This document shows, piece by piece, positions 1 through 11,639 of a stretch of 64,000 nucleotides of DNA (positions are counted from its first letter, which is position 1; each line of letters starts with the position of its first letter). The DNA is from Heligmosomoides polygyrus polygyrus. Lineage: Eukaryota > Nematoda > Chromadorea > Rhabditida > Heligmosomidae. Made by a program: the position numbers and the translations under genes. The notes beneath the pieces were generated by a model, which saw only the letters and a list, made by a program, of their open reading frames with translations, had not been told where the DNA came from and did no database searches. The stretch covers positions 30,619,407-30,683,406 of the forward strand of contig OX377202.1 of NCBI GenBank assembly GCA_947396885.1. Reading direction: 5' to 3'.

Positions 1-4
1 GAAC

Positions 5-544
5 ATGGATAACGACCTCGCTCCTGAAATCGCCCGCAGGAGACGCGCAGCATGGGCAGCCTTCAGTTCGATTCGCGAAGTCACCGACCAGGTCAAGGAT
101 CTCAGGGCCTCGATATTCAACACCTCTGTACTGCCTGCGATGTGCTACTCGACGGAAACCTGGCCCGACAACAAGACAATCGCCAGAGCGATGCAAACTA
201 CGCATCGTGCACTGGAGAGATGTCTTCTGAGGACAAGCCTTCGTCAGCAATGGCAAGAAGGCCTACGAAGCTCGGAGCTACGGGATAAGTCGCAATTAGC
301 AGACCCGCTGCAGTACATGAAGAAGTCCAAATATCGCTGGGCCGGACACCTGCTTCGACGAAAGGACGATAGATGGAGTCTCCGTGTCACAGAATGGCTC
401 CCGAGAGACCATAAGAGACCACTGGGACGACCGCCAACGCGATGGGCAGACTCATTCTCAAGATCTTTCAGAGAGCGGAGTCTGCCTCACTGGATGCAAG
501 CAGCCAGAGATCGAGCGGTCTGGAAGAGTTGTGGTCCCCGCTGA
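5..544 (+). mobile_element. RTE-1-type LINE, C-terminal part of the reverse transcriptase ORF
   Basis: This is the 3' end of a non-LTR retrotransposon of the RTE clade, cut by the window edge. An uninterrupted 179-residue frame begins with DNDLAPEIARRRRAAWAAF, the segment that follows the reverse transcriptase core in nematode RTE-1-like elements, and continues through RSSELRDKSQ, KYRWAGHLLRR and GRPPTRWADSF, all recognisable C-terminal landmarks of this family. The catalytic YADD region would lie upstream, outside the window. The frame is open to its stop, so this copy may be fairly young, but intactness cannot be judged from the tail. A short AGTAAAGTAAGT stretch after the stop may be the 3' tail. 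Confidence 0.85.
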
Positions 545-607
545 GAAGACCTCCAGCCGACAAAGGACCATCAAAGTATCAAAGTAAAGTAAGTATTTTT
601 TAAGAGT

Positions 608-1046
608 TTCTTAAACAGGCCTATAAAACTTACATTCGACCTCTCGAGGAATGCGGAACTACAGTTTTTAACCCAACGCTCAAAATGACATAAACTTCCT
701 TGAGAGTGTACAGAATAGTTTCACCAGAAAACTTATTATGAGATGTAGTGGGCTCGAATATCGTTTTATTCCTAGCAGCGTTGATAGGCGCGTGGTGTTA
801 AAACTACACTCTCTTCATAGTAGACGGATCAAATATGATCTGGTTATGGCTTGCAAAATTCTGACTGGTATGACTCCACTCAAGCCTGAATGTTTCTTCA
901 AATTTTTCTCATCTCGGGCTCGGGGTGGGCCCACAAAAATTAGGGCCTCTCGTTCTAGATGTAGGGTCAGGTCTGCGTTCTTCTGTCAGAGGGTTGTCCC
1001 TTTGTTGGCAACATCGGTAGCCAAAGGCGGATTATTTCTTGTATAG
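608..1046 (+). mobile_element. CR1/Jockey-like LINE, 3' end of the reverse transcriptase ORF
   Basis: The fragment starts with a frame reading AYKTYIRPLEECGTTVFNP, shifts frame near 675, and continues as SPENLL/MRC, then RRIKYDLVMACKILTG and a basic FFKFFSSRARGG segment. The same order (YVRPIMEFATTVFNP, then NNYTRKLFMRC) occurs in the better preserved minus-strand CR1 copy at 34.8-36.4 kb, so the two are related elements. Only the region downstream of the reverse transcriptase core is present. The frameshift and early stops make it a dead fragment. The exact 3' end is not evident. Confidence 0.75.
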
Positions 1047-1207
1047 ATGTCCTTTTATCCCTGTTGTTATCTATATCTATCCCTGTTGCGTAGAATTCCA
1101 GAGTTGGGGAGCGGATGGATTGGTTGAAGGTAGTTTCCCCTTAGAGAAGCGCCACACATTCTTCTGCAACGGGTAGCGAGCATGAATTTCGAACGATTTG
1201 TCTCATT

Positions 1208-1520
1208 TGGCTGGTAGTACGGTTGGAGGAGACTCCCGCTCTCTCGTACACTCAATTCCAGGTTCTTGGTTTGGGGTTCCGGCCCAGGCTAACCAAGCCG
1301 TCCAGGATCGGTGAAGAATTGGTATTAGACTTGTCTTGTACGACTAAAACAATAAGATGTTGTCTGAATTCGCTCAATAATTCTGTGCCCAACTGATTTA
1401 TTTACCGGGCGGCCGCGGCAAGTCATTGTATAAGCGAAATATTAAAAATACCTCCACGACACCTCGTAGAAGTAGAATGGGTAGCCTGCCCCAAAAATAA
1501 ATTGAATTTAGCTGTTCTTT
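1208..1520 (+). mobile_element. S1 tRNA-derived SINE, diverged copy
   Basis: A tRNA-like head is visible: an A-box-like TGGTAGTACGGTTGG near 1209 and a B-box-like GGTTCTTGGTTTGG near 1260. The body shares AGGCTAACCAAGCCGTCC and CTCCACGACACCTCGTAG with the copy at 1720-2022. It is the most diverged of five copies in this window, and its middle holds extra sequence around 1340-1420. Confidence 0.55.
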
Positions 1521-1719
1521 ACCACTTATCCTTTATTTGACCTATAAGGTTACCTTCCTAACCAATCCTCACCCAAAAGAAGCTCTTCTTGGAGCTTTGC
1601 ATACACATTTTTCTATCTTATTTCAGATCATAGGAATCATAAAAGCTGAGTTAATTGATGGATACTTTTGAGTGGTATAGAAATTTAAGCTATTTATTTA
1701 TTCTGCACTATGAGATTTT

Positions 1720-2022
1720 GGGCGCGTGTAGCGCAGTCGGAGGAGGCGCGACTGCTGCGTGTACCCGATAACAGGTTCTCTGGTTCGGATTTCCCGCCCA
1801 GGCCAACCAAGCCTTCCATCCCTCTGGGGTCGGTGAATTGGTACCAGACTCGTCTGGGAAGGATAGAGCGCTGACTTGTTCATCGGCTGGCCACCGCAAG
1901 TCACTGTATGGCCAAATACGCATTCACGTCGCCTCCACGACATCCCGTAGAAGTATGTAGAATGCGCTGGCGCATCCCAGAAGGGATTGAGTAACGCCGT
2001 CCTTTATCCTTATCCTTTTATG
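1720..2022 (+). mobile_element. S1 tRNA-derived SINE, best preserved copy
   Basis: The head has an A box (GTAGCGCAGTCGG, near 1728) and a B-box region (TGGTTCGGATTTC, near 1780). Its ends GGGCG and CGCCC could pair like an acceptor stem, so the element derives from a tRNA promoter and would be copied by RNA polymerase III. The body contains CCAACCAAGCCTTCCATCC and the tail ends in CCTTTATCCTTATCCTTTTA. Related copies lie near 1.2, 2.2, 15.7 and 34.3 kb. SINEs depend on a LINE for movement. The partner would be expected to share the 3' tail, and none was identified here. Confidence 0.7.
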
Positions 2023-2095
2023 AGATGGTAGTGTTCAGATCATATCAATTTCTGGACTGCCAGTGCAAGCAGTCTCAGCCTCCTATCCCTCCATA
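2023..2095 (+). mobile_element. Fragment of the MULE-like element arm
   Basis: This short stretch (GATGGTAGTGTTCAGATC through CCTCCTATCCCTC) matches the right arm of the long inverted-repeat element at 62-64 kb, near 63635-63705, in the same orientation. It abuts the SINE tail directly, so one element probably inserted into the other or a deletion joined them. It shows that the 62-kb element belongs to a repeated family. Confidence 0.6.
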
Positions 2096-2154
2096 AGTAC
2101 GAAGTACGAGTTGAGAAGTACCAAGGTGGGAAAAACTCAAAGCCATATAATGAG

Positions 2155-2385
2155 TACAGGAGTTGCTCGGTAACGCAGCGGAGGAGGCTCAAATCGTCAC
2201 GTGCACGCCCGTCTAGGCTAGCTAAGCCCCCGACACCTAGGGGTTCTGTCTTAGAGGAATAAAACATTTGTTCATCAGCTAGCCGACGAACCTCACTGCA
2301 CATAGCATATAGGCACTGTACACAGCTGTACACACTGTACACAGATCGCGTAAAGTAGAATGCGCGGCACATCTTAAAAAAGGTT
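2155..2385 (+). mobile_element. S1 tRNA-derived SINE, diverged copy
   Basis: An A-box-like GGTAACGCAGCGGAGGAGG occurs near 2167. The body (TTCATCAGCTAGCCGACGAACC, AGTAGAATGCGCGGCACATC) follows the order of the better S1 copies. The B box is badly eroded. A short run of repeats built on GTACACAG lies at about 2315-2345. Confidence 0.5.
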
Positions 2386-2703
2386 TGTTTAGCTCCTTTC
2401 ATCATCCGTGTATTCTTTTTGCACCAACCAATGAGAGTAATGCAGCGTACAACTATGAATTTTGTAAGCATCAGAAACACCCTCATGGTGGTCAATAAGG
2501 CCTCTCCTTTGAAAGGGCTCACCTCAATCGAAATGATATCTGTGGGAAAATAGTTCCGCAATGATTTAATTGCGCCGTCGATGCTCTCATGAATGAAAGC
2601 GGTGCTGAACAGCAAACAGAACTTTCGGCTGGAGAGGTATTGGCACCCTTATACTCTCTCCTCATTTCCTCCCTAGGAACTAAAGAGTAGGGGCGAAGTG
2701 AAA

Positions 2704-2883
2704 ATGATTTTAATTCTTGTTTCAATTTTTTTAAATGTTATGATGAAATCGGGCACTTGCGCAGATGAAATCGGGCACTATTTGAACAAAGCGATATCAA
2801 GGCGTCGGCGGAATTCAGCGGCAACCTTGGTTAAGAATGACCTTCTAGGTCACTATCATTGGAAGCGTTCCCACCTGCTTTAG
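2704..2883 (+). CDS. Possible small secreted peptide ORF (unrecognised)
   Basis: From the ATG at 2704 the frame encodes 59 residues. It opens with a hydrophobic stretch (MILILVSIFLNV) followed by SGTCA, which would suit a signal peptide and cleavage site, then ADEIGHYLNKAISRRRRNSA with a basic RRRR cluster and KR further on, as in processed peptides. An internal direct repeat of GATGAAATCGGGCACT flanks the predicted cleavage site. No family is recognised. Such ORFs also arise by chance in AT-rich DNA, and no splice or promoter evidence supports it. Confidence 0.2.
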   Translation: MILILVSIFLNVMMKSGTCADEIGHYLNKAISRRRRNSAATLVKNDLLGHYHWKRSHLL

Positions 2884-4129
2884 CTTTCTTTGCGTCGCCT
2901 GTGGATCGGCCTGAGCTGAACCTGACACCATCTCCACTCTCCGTGCTGGTCGCTAAAGAGTTCGTGCAATATTTCATCACTCGACCTTACTCTTATCCAT
3001 AGATAGATCAGACGAATCAGGGTAGCAATTGTGCTGATATTGATGGTATCACCAGGCCATTTAAACGAATAGAACAAATAGGTAGAAATGCTGAGGAAAT
3101 AGAAAAAATGAAGCGAAATTAAGCGTAGTGTAGAGAACAACTCCACACACTGGTGCATAAAAATTCCGTTGTCTGGTTTGCTTATTACTCTTTTCGAGGT
3201 GAAAAGGTGAGGATATGCAGTGGAAAGAACAAGAACATAAGAAATCGAGAAGGAGGATATGCAGTGGAAAGAACAAGAACATAAGAAATCGAGAAGGGAG
3301 TCCCAAAACTAAATCAGAAGCAGTAGGCTAATTTTGGAGAATAAACTTCATCCTGTATGGAGCCAGAGTGCGTTACAAGCAACTATGTTGGTTGTTCCGT
3401 CAACGAAGGTACATTTTTAACAATATACTTCAGCGGTTCCTTCCTCTTATCAGGTTTGAGGGATCACACAAGCGAGGAATTTTAAATTGGCGCTCACAAA
3501 GTGACGGAGTAGAAGACGGAGTAGAAAGACTGCACGTTATGTATAGAAGGCCACAGAATTAAGCTGGTGGAGGTACCATGCAAATGTATGAAACAGGAGG
3601 TTTTACTGTTGATTATGTAGTATGTGTCCACCAAACGCGTCTACAACAAAAGAGCTCGTATGATGCGTTCAAGTGATATTTATGGCGCCCTATTCAAGTA
3701 TGGTTCCAAATCGATACGAATGGAAAGCAGCATCTCGACAAAAACCAAATTCGATGTCAATTCGAAGTCAGGGAAAGAATCAGAAACCCTTATCGATCAT
3801 CTTCAAATTTCATTGAAATCAAAGATATACTCTTCGATGTTGCTTTTCTGTCTACAAATTCCCATGCCAGAAGGATCGTAAAACTGTTGGAAGCGTAGGT
3901 ATTCAGTCCAGCAAAGAAGAAGCATTTAAAACAGCTTCAATAGGAAGCTCACGATGAGAGGTTTCTTATTCGATTATATTAGCTTCATCAGAGTCTTGAT
4001 AGGGCTTTGATAGGAAGGTCCAGAACATCCTACTTTCAACTGACATACATGATCTACCACGTGGTAGTCGCAGAACATTCCTAAAGCTTCTCTGCAAAGG
4101 GTATGTAACCGCGCATGGTCCAACTCGGG
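2884..4129. other. Unassigned stretch before the mariner
   Basis: Apart from the tandem duplication at 3211-3298, I see no supported gene, repeat family or splice-consistent exon here. The plus-strand frame at 3624-3881 and the minus-strand frames at 2880-3306 lack recognisable motifs. Confidence 0.4.
3211..3298. repeat. 44-bp tandem duplication
   Basis: Two adjacent copies of a 44-base purine-rich unit beginning GGATATGCAGTGGAAAGAAC lie at 3211-3254 and 3255-3298. The copies are identical or nearly so, so the duplication is recent. Confidence 0.9.
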
Positions 4130-5985
4130 TTTTACGGCATGTCAATTCCATACGAGCGTCTTCCACGGCACTGGAGCGTCGGCAGCAGTCTGCAACATGA
4201 AAGCGCATTGAGGAGGACACCATCACCCTCAACACCGTCAACCGCTTGTTCGCTCGGTTCGCAAAAGGAGACACGGACTTCGAAGACAACCCTCGGTCGG
4301 GAGCAGAGGTTAACGATTAGCGATTTGCCGGATTTACCGGCATATTTCGTTAAACGTTTTTAACGAATTTTAACAACGAAAATTTCGGTTAACCACATTT
4401 TACACACCACTTTTGAAATTTTACTGCTTCATGTAAATGCGTTTCCGGCGAATTTTTCGGATGAGCTTTCGCAGTATCGTTGCGATTTCAAGGAAATCCT
4501 TACTTGAATATGAAGAAAAAGGCAGTAGATATAGCCCTAATATCTCGAGAAATCTTGGCATTCTTGCTCCTTGACCAAATTATTCTCCCCACTTTTCTAT
4601 GCAGTCATTTAGTATTCTTGGCCTTTCTTGGCCGTTTCTTGCGCTTGACTGCTACACAACCAGTCAGTTTTTAACAGCTTTTTGCGGTATTTATTTCATA
4701 CATGGGGTTGAAAAGGCATAGAACAGGCGAAGAAAACACTGCGAAACGTTTAGCCGTACTATGGTGCATAGCACTTTGATCTTCGCAGAAGCTGGACACT
4801 TTCCACAAGTTACAAAAACTAGGCATAGTAAGAAATGTGCCATTGTAGAAGTCTTGCTCTTGCCGTCTGGATTTGGAATCTTAATGATGTTTCTCGTTTA
4901 ACAATTTTATTGATGATAGATGGACTATTGTTCTTCTGTAGTGAAGATGAAGACGTGGTCATGTAATTGCCACGTAGATAGAGAAGAGTGGAATAAACAA
5001 AGAAAAAGAACTGGCTTTTTACCTATCAGAATACAGCTAAAAAAAATTATTTAACGAATTTACCGACTTAAACGCAAAATTTTTCGTTAAAAGTAGTCGT
5101 TAAAAATTTACCGAAAAAATTAAATGCACACCCCTGATCGGGACGCCCTGAGCAGAGGAAGACCGCCGTTCGCGACGCTGTCAAGGAGGATCCGGAGTCT
5201 TGCCGCAGGACTCGCATGTAACTCGACAGTCGTCAGCCCCTCCAAACCCTCAGCAACCGAAAAGTGCTGACTCAATGGATCCAGCATTCCTTGGACGACA
5301 ACATACTCTTCACACGCATATCCACCTTTCAGTCTCTCCTTCTCCGCTCCCCTTGCAAAGAGTTTCTGGAAGACCTAATTACTGGAGATGAGAGTTGGGT
5401 CTCTACGACTCCAACGCACACCGTGTGGCTTGGCTATCTCCACGAGAAGAGCCGCCTGCGTCAGCGAATTTGAACGTGCACCTCAAGATGGTTTTTCCAT
5501 GCTGCTTCAGGGAACCGAAGGGAATGCTACACTTCGAGCTGCTCTTTCAGGACACACGTCGTTTACACCACTCAGCTCCAGAAACTCGCGGAAGCTGTTC
5601 GGGAAAAGCGACTGATACGACCTTCAGTGCAACTTCTTCATAATAACGCCACTTATGATGTACTAGCTAAAGCGTCCCAAGAGGAGATCGAGGAGATGGG
5701 CTGGGAAATGGTTCCCCATTCGCCATAATTTACTGACACAGTCCCTCAGATTACAACTGTTCCGGACCAAAGGCTCTCCCGGCTAAGAAAGGTCTCACCA
5801 TATTTGAAGACTTATGCACGGCGGTCGCCGACTTCTTCGACCTCCGGTCTCCCCCGCTTTAGGAAAGGGGAACGCTGACACGCCCAGTAGGTGGATAACA
5901 TTGGTAATTAACAATTATGATTATACGGTCGATTGATTTGCATTGTATGCTGAATAAAGAAACAAAAAAGAAAAATGACAACAAT
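4130..5985 (+). pseudogene. mariner-family transposase pseudogene, split by a hAT element
   Basis: The 5' part encodes an N-terminal DNA-binding stretch ending TVNRLFARFAKGDTDF and DNPRSG. After an 833-bp hAT insertion (4304-5136) the gene resumes with the catalytic region: FLEDLITGDESWV, YDSNAHRVAWLSP, PKGMLHFELL and, near 5700, a decayed PHSP segment where mariners have YSPDLAP. The C-terminus (GLTIFEDLCTAVADFFDLRSP) is also mariner-like. Several frameshifts and stops are present. The second catalytic aspartate, normally in a HDNA motif, reads HNNA at about 5634-5645, so even this motif has decayed. Mariners cut and paste at TA dinucleotides. The terminal repeats of this copy were not located. 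Confidence 0.85.
4304..5136 (+). mobile_element. hAT-A1, non-autonomous hAT element with 8-bp target duplication
   Basis: The element begins CAGAGGTTAACGATTAGCG and ends TTAAATGCACACCCCTG. Its subterminal ends are full of TTAACGA, CGGTAAA and TTTACCGG words in inverted arrangement. It sits inside the mariner gene, flanked by GTCGGGAG (4296-4303) and ATCGGGAC (5137-5144). Each copy differs by one base from GTCGGGAC, the sequence expected of an intact mariner at this codon. An 8-bp duplication and a CAGGGG-type terminus identify the hAT superfamily. At 833 bp with no transposase frame it is non-autonomous and must use a relative such as the copy at 55.6-59.6 kb. Confidence 0.85.
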
Positions 5986-8900
5986 ATCAAAACTTTCCTA
6001 TCAGCCTAATAAGTTTTAAATCTTTTCCTTCTTCATTTTCGAGAACAGTCACGAAATCTGGCCAGCCTTTTATATGCCTTCCGCGCTAAATCATCTTACG
6101 TGTTGTTACGGAGTTACGAAAGCTTCCTCAATTCATGGTAGATGCAGAAGGAATAGCCTTTGAAGCGCTCCAGAAACCATTTACATGAAGGAAAATTGTT
6201 GAATTTCATAGGAAAAGTTACTTAACAGCGCTCATTAGAGTAAGGAAAACGAGGACTTGTAACACATGGTACAAGTTTCGGCAAGGCAACATCTACTCTG
6301 CTGTTAACATGAAGGCGAGAGTGGCAGCAATGGCTTCGTGTCGGTGTGTCTAGTCGGACTTTGCAGACACAATAACCTGCAAAATCCGCCGTTGATAATT
6401 CTGTTTTTCTGTTCTAAATGGTGTCGAATCCAGCTCGCTCTGTTGTGTCTGTGGGTTTGCGTAGTCAACACGCTGACACCGCTTGTTGCTGACACATTCA
6501 CGTTGTCTGCAGCTTCTACCCTTTCGAACACTCGAACACTATAGACAAGATACGGAATGATGTCAGTTTTTCCCTTGCCGGGGGAGTCAGGCGTCTGTCT
6601 GATGGGCGAAAACGGGTACCGCTTCGAGAATCCCCCATACAAATGGTAGGAAAGTATGTGTCATTTTCGCAAAGTCGAACTGAACGAGCTAGGAGCTCTG
6701 AAAGGCTCCGGACTTCACTGTCGAAGTGCACAATCCATCCATCGAATTTGCCGAAAAGGTTATAAAAACCGCTTCTTAGACTCTTGTTCAGGTGTTCGAC
6801 TCCTTGTGTTACAGTAGTTTTGCATTTTCTGCGCATTCGATGTTTGGAAAGTATTGGTTTGTACGACTGGGCGATATCATAGTGTAGTTTCACCTAACTC
6901 GGGAGGCTCAAGAACAACAAAAAAAGATTCCTGATTCTTGTTCCCTACTATGTGAAGGATGAAGATTCTCGCATTGGTATCCATTTTCGCCGCTCAGGCC
7001 TATGACAGCTCACTGGTTAGTAAACCGGAATATCCTTCCTTTCCTACAGTATTCAAGTCGGCAACCTTTTTTCCAGCACCGTGAATCGGTCACATGTTCG
7101 GTTTCTCTTCCACACCAACCAACCATTCTGAGGTCTCCATGTCCGACTTTCCATAAATCTCGGCATGAGTCGCGCTGAATCGTTGGATTCGTGAAACTGT
7201 GTACCGAGATTGCTACAGCGCTTCATTCGGCTTAAGTTTCGGCGGCTTCGCCTTCTTCGCAGCCTGGAAGAGTCCAAATAACACTTGAAGAACTACTTCC
7301 TCTAAAGTCATTTCATACTACAGAAGGAAATTAAAAGGTGAACAGGGTGAAAACGATTTGGAGAAACGACAGAGGCTAACCATGGTGGTGGAAGCCGAGT
7401 AGCTCCACCAGTACACAAGCGCTGTAACAATCCCGGTGTACAGCTTCAAGAAACCAGGAAACAGCAAACCAGCAATCAAACCCTCTGAGGGCGTTGAATT
7501 GCTACATATACATGGACTACATAAGACTTGACCGCAGGGGGTAAGACAGACACTAAAAGACTATTCGCTGAGCAACGATGCAAATATCCTGACGTCTTGC
7601 GGGTCTAATGGAATGCATAGTGCATCCAAAAAACCAACTGAAGCCGACCTTAAACCTCTAGTGTTCAAGATGCCTCAAATATCTACATCCTTCTCCACAA
7701 CGTAAGTCGCACATCAGTAGTCTTAAAAGAGGGGAAGAAAAATGCTAGTGTCTTGTGAGACCAGTTAAAAAGCGCCAGGCATTCTTTCTGTAATTGACAC
7801 TGGGCCTTCGAAACTGTAAACCAAGCTTTGTTTTCTGGGACAACCATTCGCTTTCACCTTAGAAACCAATGCGTCTTTCAACGCTTGAATCTGGAAAGGG
7901 GAAGAATCGGGGAGTTTAAGCTGAGTGGCACAACAGCAAAAAGGATCCGTAGTACTCAAAGATGTAGCCCTGCGTCAGCCCAGATAACAAGCTCAGACCT
8001 CTTTATCTTTCCGTTCGAGATTATCTGTCAATACACCACACATCGTTGTTCATTCGTTAGATTATAATGGCATAATGTTAAATTCCTAAACCAGCGTATT
8101 AAAATAACAAAGGTTTGATGTGCTGTAGCCAGATTCATCAATGACGTACAGCAAATTAACGGAGAAAACGCTGCCGAAATTTCTGATAGCGCGGGTTTTC
8201 GCTGGTGAAATTCCTCACCATATCGCTTGATAAGCCGTGCTATCAGGGATTGTATTTTTTAAATGGCTGTGAGTCGTTGGTGAATCTGGCCCCTGATCGC
8301 AATCCAACATCTCCGTTCTTCTTTAACTGCAGTTAACGGTTTAGCATACTAAATCGAAAAAAACAAGATCGGAGGCCTATAAAGCTTTAGAGCAATGTCT
8401 AATCGTAAGAGCAAGAAAAGCACAGATACTAATATACAGGAGATCGCGTTGCATTGAGTTACCTCCCATACCAGTTCGGTGACTGATCGACGTAGCCCCA
8501 CACGCCATTGTAGTATGGGCCTGAAATAGGAAGACTTTCTTACTGAAGCGTCAAACTGGATAAAGACGAAGGAGTTCTGTAGTCAGGAGTTATTACAGCT
8601 CTGTCTCGCGCCTGTCCTTCTATCCCAACACGTGCACTCAGAAGAAACTTCATCAAATCGGTTTGGCCGAATAGGCAGGCCGTTTCCTGGATTCCTTGGA
8701 AGTACAAGAAACCGCATGGGGAACAAGAATATATCGGTTATCCTCGAAGCTCTCGAAACACTCTTGTACAAGATGATTCCTTTTCGATACCAAGACTAAA
8801 TTATTTGTCCTCTTGACTCTATACATACAACTGATCTCGTTGATGAATCTTCTTCGATAAAGTAGAAAGAGAAACGACACAATTCTGTCGAAAGTTCTTA

Positions 8901-9095
8901 GCTAGCCTTATTTAATTTATTATTTACTTTAACTTATTCACGCCCACAGAAAAATTCTTAAGGAAATTCCTGCGAGCAATTATTGAAACCGTATCTATCA
9001 ACCAGAACAGTTTTCTCGAGGATTTCGCCATACCAAAGGGTGACGTCTGCTCAGTTTGCAATCATGGACGACCTTGTATGATTCAGTCAGCTCAC
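5986..9095. other. Unassigned stretch
   Basis: No gene is well supported. Both strands have open frames at 6300-6900 (a minus frame of 125 codons, and a plus frame reading SGVCLMGENGYRFENPPYK at about 6585-6645) but no consistent splice pattern or known motif decides between them. The minus-strand frame at 7053-7277 and those at 8583-8880 are unrecognised. Confidence 0.35.
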
Positions 9096-9412
9096 CGAAT
9101 CTCTCCTGCTGCAGAATTTCGAAGTTTGTCGGCGCCGGTAGTCCGTACTTGTTCTTGTGAAACGAGATTTCGTGGTAGTAGTTACGGTACGCCGCATGTG
9201 TGTACAACGGAGGAAGACCGCTGTTGTAGAACTTGTCCCTGTAAGGGCAGCACGTTGCAGAAAGGCGCAACGTGACCAAGAAGAATGACGTCTTCACCAA
9301 CTTGTAGAAGCCGAAGCTGTCCACTCCGACGTTGCTCGGTCCTACGCCATGTGGCCCGTACCCGTAGTTGTTTGTGAAACCATTTCGCTTCACCCTCAAT
9401 TTTAATGTGAAC
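9096..9412 (-). CDS. Two exons of an unrecognised nematode gene
   Basis: On the minus strand the exons are 9412-9302 and 9238-9096, separated by a 63-base intron (9301-9239) with a GT donor and a CCTTACAG acceptor. The first exon follows a TTAATCAG acceptor at 9413-9420 and the second ends at a strong donor, TTCG/GTGAGC. The reading frame passes through the junction (FGFYK then DKFYNSG). The peptide is rich in Gly, Asn and Tyr: YGYGPHGVGPSNVGVDSFGF, then LPPLYTHAAYRNYYHEISFH and KYGLPAPTNF. I do not recognise the family. Flanking exons were not found, so the gene is partial here. Confidence 0.5.
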
Positions 9413-11639
9413 CTGATTAAGAGATGACCAGTTATGCTGTTGTCGTGTGAAAAGTCAGTCGGACCGAGGAGGCTAGCAGCTTTGTTCAGAAAACTATTTT
9501 TCTCAGTTTCTTCGGAGAGCTCTCTAGCGTTGCTGCTGCTCACAGTAGAAATCTATGGAATCTTTAGGAAGTCTGGTATGACCAAATTTTAAGGCGAATC
9601 AACAAATAGAAGTTGTTAAACCGTATTTTATATCCGCTTCTATTGATACTAGAAAATATTTCAACTAAAGTAAGGATTTACTTCGAGCCTTACTACCAAA
9701 TTTGTCAATTTTTGTCTTTGACAACACCGTACCATATTGCGTAATAAAAAAATACATGCGACTAAGAAAAACCTGATGCCATTAGTGCTTTGCAACGTGA
9801 TAATCAGGTATTCCGCACCTTCAAGGCTGGAACAAAGTAACTATTACGTTTTTCTTTAAAGAGTCTGTCAAGAGAAAAACAGATTACTTTCCAGAAAGAT
9901 GGTCTTCGATGAACCAAGTAGGGTCTCCTTTGTAGCGACTCAAGCTACATTCGCCTTAGAAAGGAAAAGGCTAATCTCCTAACTGATCTGAACTCTTGAA
10001 ACAAATATGACCACCGTTTCATAGGAAGCAATCTAAAGCACGTTATCTAATCTAAAGTACGTTTTTAGGACGTTTGGCTGCCCAATTTATGGGATAAAAC
10101 CTATGTGGAGCTCAGCAGGTCTAAATTCTGATGGTGCATTACCGTTTGATCCCACGAAAGAGGGACGTAATGAACCTATACATCTGGGGTGCCGAACTTA
10201 CGGGCATAAAATTCCAACCTTTAGTTCCTATAAAATTTACAGCGTTGAGCGCTCGATTAACAGCTGGTGTTAAGTGTCGCTTCTTCCCTGCATCCCTAGA
10301 GCTTAGAATTCTTACTGTGCGCTGTTAATAGCTGCGTGGTCTTCAAACCAACTGAGCAGCGATTTGCGCAGCCTCAAAACTTGACAAAAAACCCTTGCGT
10401 TCCCAGAACGGATGTGCATGTAATCAGCAAACCCTCGAAAAGTTTCGATAACTCAGCCAACTGCACCAAGATGCAAAGACCAATCGGCTCTGACGGTAAA
10501 AAGTTTTTTGAAATCTAATGATAAGCTGCGTATGCGAGTGGATGCACTTCTTATCGCTTGTATTCCCAATCGAGCTTCATGGATAGAGTTCCACTCAGGC
10601 ATGCCATCCTTTGAAGTGGTCAGAAACTCGTTTGGGAACGAAACCTCTCTGTCGGATAAACAGCGCAGATACCTACATACATATATGGACCAAGTACGCG
10701 TTCGAACTGCCTATATGACTCGCAGAAGTAATAGAATCCATGCCAATCAGCAAATTATCGACGTCATCTTTTATTTCTCGAACTAATTCTTAGGGCTTTC
10801 CACATGCAAGTGAATGTTAATGGTCCACTGCAATCTTTCAGAAACATGCTTCATATACCTAACTAAATGAGTATGAATTAAGTGACCCTAACCTAACTGG
10901 ATTGGTACACCGCATTTTTTAAATTCCAAATCGGTACCTTAAAAGGACGGCACTGGATACAGAGGCGAGAGCAAGAAAAACGGTGATCGGTCGCAGCATG
11001 ACGTAATGAAGTGCCATCTGAGGCCACGGAAAGCCCGTTCCGTTCGCGCACAGGAACAAGCTTTCGACTGCACGCGCTCACACCGATAAATCAAAACGGA
11101 AGCCAGAAGAAACTCTTCGATGAAAACATCACCCACCCCTGAAAGTGCAGCATGCAACGGCAGTCTATCAGTTTAGATGAAACATGAATGGAATTGCTAC
11201 GCCGTATATGGTCGAAAGATCACACGGACAATGGTCCGCTTTTAAGAAGAAGGACTGAAACACTGGGCTGCTGCCGTTGCCGAGATGTTAACGTTTTTTC
11301 GGCTCCAAAAAGCCGGCTATGCAAGAAAGTAGTGAGGCACGACATTCGTCTCCAATATGATGCCTTTCCAACTTTTTTGAAGAAATCAGGCCCATGGAAC
11401 TAAATAGTAAGCACAGCAGGTATAGGCGCGCACGCAGAAGTCAACTAGTGCTGTCTAAGGGACACGTGACCGTTATGACAGGAAAGGCAGTCTTGATCTT
11501 GTATGTATTTAGCAGTGGTTTAGCCAAAGCATTCGTAAATAAATGGTACGGTAGCATTCAAAGAAGCGCGAGCCTAAATTCTAAAGTTCACACTATGCTT
11601 CAGTCTTATCGTTAGTTTCTGCTATTTTTAGAGCGTTGG
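9413..11639. other. Unassigned stretch
   Basis: Three consecutive plus-strand frames at 10131-10786 and an overlapping minus frame over 10440-10690 have no recognisable motif and no convincing splice sites. A frame at 11188-11403 is also unrecognised. I see no repeats that match other parts of the window. Confidence 0.35.

Noticed and set aside
3966..4289. 107-codon minus-strand frame
   Set aside because: It is antisense to the mariner N-terminal region over much of its length and has no motif of its own.
6300..6893. Gene on either strand (112- and 125-codon frames)
   Set aside because: Open frames on both strands with no motif and no consistent splice sites. The strand cannot be chosen.
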